From JBQQPY01 sp052258065 (GTDB lineage: Bacteria > Pseudomonadota > Gammaproteobacteria > Enterobacterales > Enterobacteriaceae): a stretch of DNA of 64,000 nt. Location of the stretch: NCBI GenBank assembly GCA_052258065.1, contig JBQQPY010000002.1, forward strand, positions 1,302,001 to 1,366,000, given 5' to 3'. Positions 61,573 to 64,000 of this stretch are shown one piece after another (position 1 is the first letter of the stretch; every line of letters begins with the position of its first letter). The notes under the pieces were generated by a model. It searched no databases and was not told the DNA's origin. It saw only the letters and a list, made by a program, of their open reading frames with translations. The position numbers and the translations under genes are program-made.

Positions 61573-62100
61573 TATTACATTCCAGAAATTAGACTGTTTA
61601 TGCACTTAGCACATTAGATCTTAAATCTCATCTGTTTCATTATATTTTTGTTCATTTTTTGCTTGGTTTAAGGGTTTCTGCGTCAAGCTGTAATCATTCA
61701 ATTTTTAATAAAAAATTGATACTAATTACTGGTCGTGACTCAGATTTTTTGATATTTATGTCTATTTATATGAACAAGAGCGATCTTTGTTTCTGCAATT
61801 TTCTGTAAAAAAATAAAAATTTACAGTATCACTCAGAAGAATAAATATATGATCTTATGTTCTCATCAAAAAAACTGAGTTACGACCGCGATCAATGAAT
61901 CATAAACAACTAACTTTTAGTTATTGATAATCGATTTATTTTATTTTTTAATTTTCACTTATTTTTATATTTATTTCTAATTAAGTGCATAATGATGCAT
62001 AGCTAAATTTTGAAAATTTAATAATTTATTTACGATTTTCTGCTTTTCCGTAAGATAGAAAAGAAAAATCAAGTTCAAAATCGCGGATACAGCTGTTTAC
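61573..62100. repeat. IS481-like leader and end, fragmentary
   Basis: 61590-61740 matches, inverted, the leader segment at 38840-38990 and 51180-51260. 62025-62085 matches the outer IS481-like end. Between them (61740-62020) is very AT-rich sequence with nothing recognised. No coding part remains. Confidence 0.35.
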
Positions 62101-62559
62101 TTCTGGCTCAGGATATAGATCCTTGTCGCACTGCCCCATTCGTAGAACGATGGTTACTGATGGATAAAAGATATAATTGAGAGCACAGTATTATGGTAAT
62201 TAGACTCCACTACATTCTGACACATGACTTATTTGAAGATCGACTCTGATTTTAGGTATTATAGTTGGCTGACTCCGGAATCTAATCATCATGATACTTT
62301 TCTCTCAATTATGCCCATCAGTCGCCATCGCTCTATGAACAAGGTTATACGGCAAGGAGTTATGTAATGAGCCGGAAGTAAACGGCTGCTCATAATTAAA
62401 CCTGATTACGCATTTTAATCAGCTAATGTCAACAGGCTATATAGCATTTTGAGTGCTTTTTTAAGTGCTTTTAATGCCACTAACAAGAAGCGTTGTAGCA
62501 GCGCTTCGCATTCATAACGTCGGCTAATCAATACTCAAATTCGCCTACTGTCACCTCAC
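62101..62559. other. Unassigned region with repeat E copy
   Basis: 62400-62530 shares blocks with repeat E at 49850-50060. 62101-62399 has no recognised gene, although its composition is GC-richer than the AT-rich region before it. Confidence 0.3.
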
Positions 62560-63595
62560 ATATTAAATGAATGATAATCAAGGCTAAAGACACTGGAGCT
62601 TGATTCAATTTCCGCCATGTTTAGCTCACTATTATTTTGTGTGCATACACGAACTCAAAATAATCTCATGAAGCCTTGGTTTTATCCGGCGGGCAAGCTG
62701 AGTAGAACCAAGCTAGATTATAGATATTCAGATTGTCTATGATCATCATAATTCGGTGTACGTAATGATGTTGTGTTGAGATAACAAAAGTGGGCCTAAT
62801 CGTTCCTGCTTCTACGCTCAGTGATTTTAATTAGCTGACGACCGGTCAACGACTCACTGCCCATGAAGGCATTTCACACGCCTAGCATTTATACTCCTCT
62901 CAGGCAGATTTTTAGGCCTCAATACCATATGTATGTGTCTAATCAATCGACGAAGAGTCTTGTCTATGCAAACTACCAGATATATTCGGTTGTAGGGCCG
63001 ACGATACACGTCCAGAACATTCTCGATATCCGCAACGAATTCCGTATTAGCTTCTGACGGTATAATCCAGCCAATTTTGTCTATGGTTTTGATTCGTTTT
63101 TAGTGCATACCTACTGTTTCACGCAAGATTATTTTGACGCATTGCAGTTTCACTGCTTTATCTGCAAGGGGTTGAAAGGTCTGCTGTCCTACCCCTCTGG
63201 CGGCTCTCTGCAGCTTAGCATACTGCACATCCACTTCTGCATCACTATCTATAATGCGGTCATACCCCTGTTTACTCGATTTACGCCTTAGGATTGCCTT
63301 AAGTCTTTCCTCTAAAAAACAAGGCTTGACCCGATTGATCTTGCCAGCACCTATTTGTACAATCTCAGCTAACCTCTCTCGATCCGGTCACTTTAAACAT
63401 GCACTTGATGTATCGCAATTCAACAAAATCAATGCATTTATAACTTTCTGTGCGGCACGCCTGCTCTTGCTGAGCAACGCCTCCAATTGCATTCTTTTTT
63501 AACATGAGGATAAAAATATATTTTTATTCCCCCATTTTGGAGGATTTCTTGAGTTCTTAATGCAGACACTGCAACCGCCAGATTGTATGTGCTAA
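62560..63595 (-). mobile_element. IS630-like family B, full length, decayed
   Basis: Complete minus-strand copy: family terminus at about 63560-63590, N-terminal region 63240-63500, central region 62990-63060 (NTEFVADIENVLDVYRRPYN-type), then the C-terminal region down to 62560. Frames are broken. Bases 63596-64000 hold nothing I can assign. Confidence 0.65.
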
Positions 63596-64000
63596 GAGAC
63601 CAGCCGCATTATCCAGATTGCTCGTTTCGCTCTTTTTATGTAAACGCGGATTGCGACGTCTTATTCTATGTGCTTAATGCGATCTGAAATCAGCACCTCT
63701 AAAATTGTAGGAAATAAGCCTTTTCGCTAATTATCAATTGAATTCGTAGTACTGACCCGTATAATTTGGACGTCTTTCACTTTGACTAATCATAGAAAAT
63801 GCAGTTTCATACACACTCAGGCAGAGTTGGGCGGGTAGAGAGAGTATCAAAGCCATGACCTTAGCCCTTTACAGAGGCAAAGTCGCTGGAAAGATACTGT
63901 TTGCCTAGTTTATGAATTTTATGCTGTGTAGCGCTCTGTTCGCTCTGCATATCTTTGCAGATTGTGTGTATGTTGGCGCCGGCCGTAATTAACAACATAG

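Noticed and set aside
1..64000. CRISPR array, toxin-antitoxin, secretion or biosynthetic cluster
   Set aside because: No regularly spaced direct repeats and no genes of such systems were seen; all supported genes are conserved housekeeping genes.

Overview
The window looks like part of the chromosome of an enterobacterial (Enterobacterales, gamma-proteobacterial) insect endosymbiont at an intermediate stage of genome decay, possibly Sodalis-like; the genus cannot be proven from this sequence alone. The supported genes are all ordinary Enterobacterales housekeeping genes with E. coli-like lengths. They sum to about 26.5 kb of 64 kb (about 41 %), including four that carry frameshifts. The rest is AT-richer DNA made mainly of heavily mutated insertion sequences, one group II intron, one IS110-type element and eroded remnants of neighbouring genes. 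No rRNA, CRISPR, intact prophage or intact tRNA was seen.

Layout. 1-3.6 kb: layered IS remnants. 3.7-5.3 kb: pyrC and a dead dinI. 5.4-7 kb: IS remnants with a perfect 46-bp inverted repeat. 7-18.6 kb, minus strand: the recombination cluster recC - ptrA (dead) - recB (two frameshifts) - recD. 18.6-21.2 kb: IS remnants. 21.2-23.8 kb: rplM-rpsI-sspA (frameshifted)-sspB. 23.9-25.4 kb: decayed group II intron. 26.2-30 kb: pgl and pfkA as isolated islands in IS debris. 32.7-37.3 kb: comEC/ycaI remnant, msbA and lpxK (frameshifted). 40-46 kb: orn (frameshifted) divergent from dead rsgA, then psd and mscM. 48.1 kb: a tRNA-like remnant. 48.7-49.7 kb, minus strand: ycaR-kdsB. 51.3-61.6 kb: the E. coli-order block pdxB - usg (dead) - truA - dedA (dead) - accD - folC, stretched by IS, IS110 and unidentified filler. 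61.6-64 kb: more IS debris.

What the genes do together. Retained functions are pyrimidine synthesis (pyrC), ribosome (rplM, rpsI), ClpXP adaptor (sspB), glycolysis and the pentose phosphate route (pfkA, pgl), envelope and lipid A (msbA, lpxK, kdsB, psd, mscM), vitamin B6 and folate (pdxB, folC), fatty-acid initiation (accD), RNA modification and turnover (truA, orn), tRNA/release-factor methylation support (ycaR) and double-strand break repair (recBCD). Neighbours that dropped out (ptrA, dinI, usg, dedA, rsgA, comEC) are mostly regulatory or dispensable.

The three -1 frameshifts in recB and orn, and the one in sspA, all fall in homopolymer tracts, while the rest of each reading frame is intact. 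This could be early pseudogenisation, rescue by transcriptional slippage, or homopolymer error in the assembly. I found no convincing novel multi-gene system; the most unusual signals are these frameshifts, the perfect 46-bp palindrome, the nested and hybrid IS elements, the inverted msbA/kdsB block and several unidentified short repeats.
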